Shown one piece after another: positions 7,294 to 7,954 of a stretch of 7,954 nucleotides of DNA. The stretch covers positions 764-8,717 of the forward strand of contig DMHI01000186.1 in the NCBI GenBank assembly GCA_003449515.1. Direction: 5' to 3'. The first letter of the stretch is position 1; the number at the start of each line of letters is the position of its first letter. A program made the position numbers and the translations under genes. The notes beneath the pieces were generated by a model that did no database searches, was not told the DNA's origin, and was given only the letters and a program-made list of their open reading frames with translations. Source of the DNA: Lysobacteraceae bacterium (GTDB taxonomy: Bacteria > Pseudomonadota > Gammaproteobacteria > Xanthomonadales > Xanthomonadaceae).

Positions 7294-7299
7294 TTCAAC

Positions 7300-7611
7300 A
7301 TGTACGCAGTCGTCGTCACCGGCGGTAAGCAGTACCGCGTGATGAAGGGCGAAACCCTCCGCGTCGAGCTGATCGACGCCGAGCCGGGCGCCAACATCGA
7401 AATCAACGACGTCCTCCTCGTGGGCGATGGTGACAAGATCACCGTCGGTGCCCCGCAGGTCGCGGGCGCCAAGGTCACCGCGACCGTCAAGGGTCACGGC
7501 CGCCTCGAGAAGGTCCGCATCGTCAAGTTCCGTCGCCGCAAGCACCATCGCAAGCAGATGGGCCACCGGCAGCACTACACCGAACTCGAGATCACCGGCA
7601 TTTCGGCCTGA
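7300..7611 (+). CDS. rplU: 50S ribosomal protein L21
   Basis: The product is 103 residues, the same length as E. coli L21. L21 binds 23S rRNA in the large subunit. The N-terminus MYAVVVTGGKQYRV is typical. The C-terminal region has the conserved basic stretch KFRRRKHHRKQMGHRQ (near 75-90) and ends in ITGISA exactly as in the E. coli protein. The start is supported by a GAGG site and the family-typical MYAV opening. It is the first gene of the classical L21-L27 pair, 25 bases before rpmA, and divergent from uvrA. Confidence 0.98.
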   Translation: MYAVVVTGGKQYRVMKGETLRVELIDAEPGANIEINDVLLVGDGDKITVGAPQVAGAKVTATVKGHGRLEKVRIVKFRRRKHHRKQMGHRQHYTELEITGISA

Positions 7612-7624
7612 TCCGACCGTCTGA

Positions 7625-7628
7625 GGAG
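7625..7628 (+). promoter_or_regulatory. Ribosome binding site of rpmA
   Basis: GGAG, within TGAGGAG, lies 8 bases before the ATG at 7637 in the 25-base rplU-rpmA gap. Confidence 0.7.
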
Positions 7629-7636
7629 AACACGTC

Positions 7637-7897
7637 ATGGCAAGTAAAAAGGGCGTCGGCTCGACCCGCAACGGCCGCGATTCCAACCCGAAGTACCTCG
7701 GTGTGAAGATCTTCGGCGGCCAGGCCGTCGAAGCCGGCAACATCATCGTCCGCCAGCGCGGCACCGAGTTCCATCCGGGTGCCGGCGTCGGCATCGGTCG
7801 CGACCACACGCTGTACGCGCTGGTCGACGGCAAGGTCGATTTCGCGGTGAAGGGCGCCAACAAGCGCCGCACCGTGAGCGTGGTCGGTGCCGAGTAA
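7637..7897 (+). CDS. rpmA: 50S ribosomal protein L27
   Basis: The product is 86 residues, one more than E. coli L27. The protein sits near the peptidyl-transferase centre and its flexible N-terminus reaches toward the tRNA acceptor ends. The N-terminus MASKKGVGSTRNGRDS differs slightly from the E. coli MAHKKAGGSTRNGRDS but keeps the STRNGRDS core. The motifs IIVRQRGTEFHPG and GRDHTLYALVDGKV are characteristic. There is no N-terminal leader of the kind removed by the Prp protease in Firmicutes. It has a good GGAG site and probably shares the rplU transcript. The last codons and the stop codon form one side and the loop of a strong hairpin (listed separately). Confidence 0.98.
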   Translation: MASKKGVGSTRNGRDSNPKYLGVKIFGGQAVEAGNIIVRQRGTEFHPGAGVGIGRDHTLYALVDGKVDFAVKGANKRRTVSVVGAE

Positions 7898-7906
7898 TCG
7901 GCACCG
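7885..7906 (+). other. Hairpin with the rpmA stop codon in its GUAA tetraloop
   Basis: Bases 7885-7893 (CGGTGCCGA) pair perfectly with 7898-7906 (TCGGCACCG). The loop is GTAA (7894-7897), a GNRA-type tetraloop that contains the TAA stop (7895-7897). The 5' arm encodes the last residues of L27. No T-run follows, so it is not a standard intrinsic terminator. It might protect the mRNA 3' end or mark a processing or attenuation point before the next gene. Confidence 0.5.
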
Positions 7907-7919
7907 CCGGCAACGGCGG
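7904..7919 (+). other. Second downstream hairpin with a GCAA tetraloop
   Basis: CCGCCG (7904-7909) pairs with CGGCGG (7914-7919) around GCAA, another GNRA tetraloop. It shares bases 7904-7906 with the preceding stem, so both cannot form at full length together. A third small repeat, CCGG-N4-CCGG (7928-7939), follows. There is no T-run. No start of a next gene is identifiable before the window ends at 7954. Confidence 0.45.
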
Positions 7920-7954
7920 ACGCGGTCCCGGCCTGCCGGAGTCGCCGCACGACA

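Larger units (their letters stand above)
7020..7299. other. Divergent intergenic region between uvrA and rplU
   Basis: These 280 bases must hold the promoters for both directions. Toward rplU there is a candidate promoter and a leader hairpin (listed separately). Toward uvrA only a weak -10-like TAGACT (7059-7064, minus strand) is seen, without a good -35. Two inverted repeats lie between: CCCGGCC (7079-7085) with GGCCGGG (7099-7105), loop 13; and GCCGG (7124-7128) with CCGGC (7135-7139), loop 6. They could be operators or chance. I saw no E. coli-type CTG-N10-CAG LexA box and no TTAG-N6-TACTA-like site. I see no coding sequence here. Confidence 0.6.

Noticed and set aside
5298..7328. A 676-codon open frame on the plus strand opposite uvrA, running into rplU
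   Set aside because: It is the shadow of uvrA, which is unambiguous. It also overlaps rplU in another frame and shows no recognisable domain.
7885..7954. Intrinsic terminator after rpmA
   Set aside because: The hairpins are strong but no T-run follows, and a co-transcribed obgE often comes next in proteobacteria. They were kept as hairpins, not called a terminator.
1..7954. Mobile elements, CRISPR arrays, tRNA or rRNA genes
   Set aside because: No transposase or integrase motifs, no long or regularly spaced direct repeats and no tRNA- or rRNA-like sequence were noticed on either strand.

Overview
The window is a high-GC, tightly packed stretch of a proteobacterial chromosome. The closest protein resemblance is to Gammaproteobacteria. 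UvrA, L21 and L27 can be followed almost residue by residue against what I know of the E. coli proteins. The GC richness and the PstS/OmpA-type and DUF4139 proteins would fit a Xanthomonadales-like lineage (Lysobacteraceae or Rhodanobacteraceae); that placement is inference, not proof. No insertion sequence, phage gene, CRISPR array, tRNA or rRNA is visible. It reads as core genome.

Layout from left to right: (1) A short GC-rich leader with small palindromes precedes a plus-strand gene for a secreted protein that joins a PstS-like ligand-binding domain to an OmpA-type peptidoglycan-binding domain. (2) Convergent to it, separated by only 3 bases, is a four-gene minus-strand cluster. In transcription order it is uvrA, a hotdog-fold acyl-CoA thioesterase (ATGA overlap with uvrA), a secreted DUF4139 protein (3-base gap) and a delta3,delta2-enoyl-CoA isomerase-like crotonase (7-base gap). 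(3) A 280-base divergent intergenic region lies between uvrA and rplU. It holds a candidate promoter for rplU and a GC-rich leader hairpin. (4) rplU and rpmA, encoding ribosomal proteins L21 and L27, run rightward. The window ends 57 bases after rpmA, where obgE is expected in many proteobacteria, but no obgE coding sequence is included.

The spacing of the minus-strand genes suggests one transcript with translational coupling. It would join a DNA-repair ATPase to two acyl-CoA enzymes and an uncharacterised envelope protein. No shared pathway is obvious, so the link may be only transcriptional. rplU and rpmA form the classical L21-L27 operon.

I did not find a new multi-gene system. The observations most worth checking are small: a 9-bp perfect hairpin whose GUAA tetraloop contains the rpmA stop codon, with an overlapping second hairpin that has a GCAA loop; an 11-bp bulged hairpin in the rplU leader; the PstS-OmpA fusion; and the mixed uvrA gene cluster.
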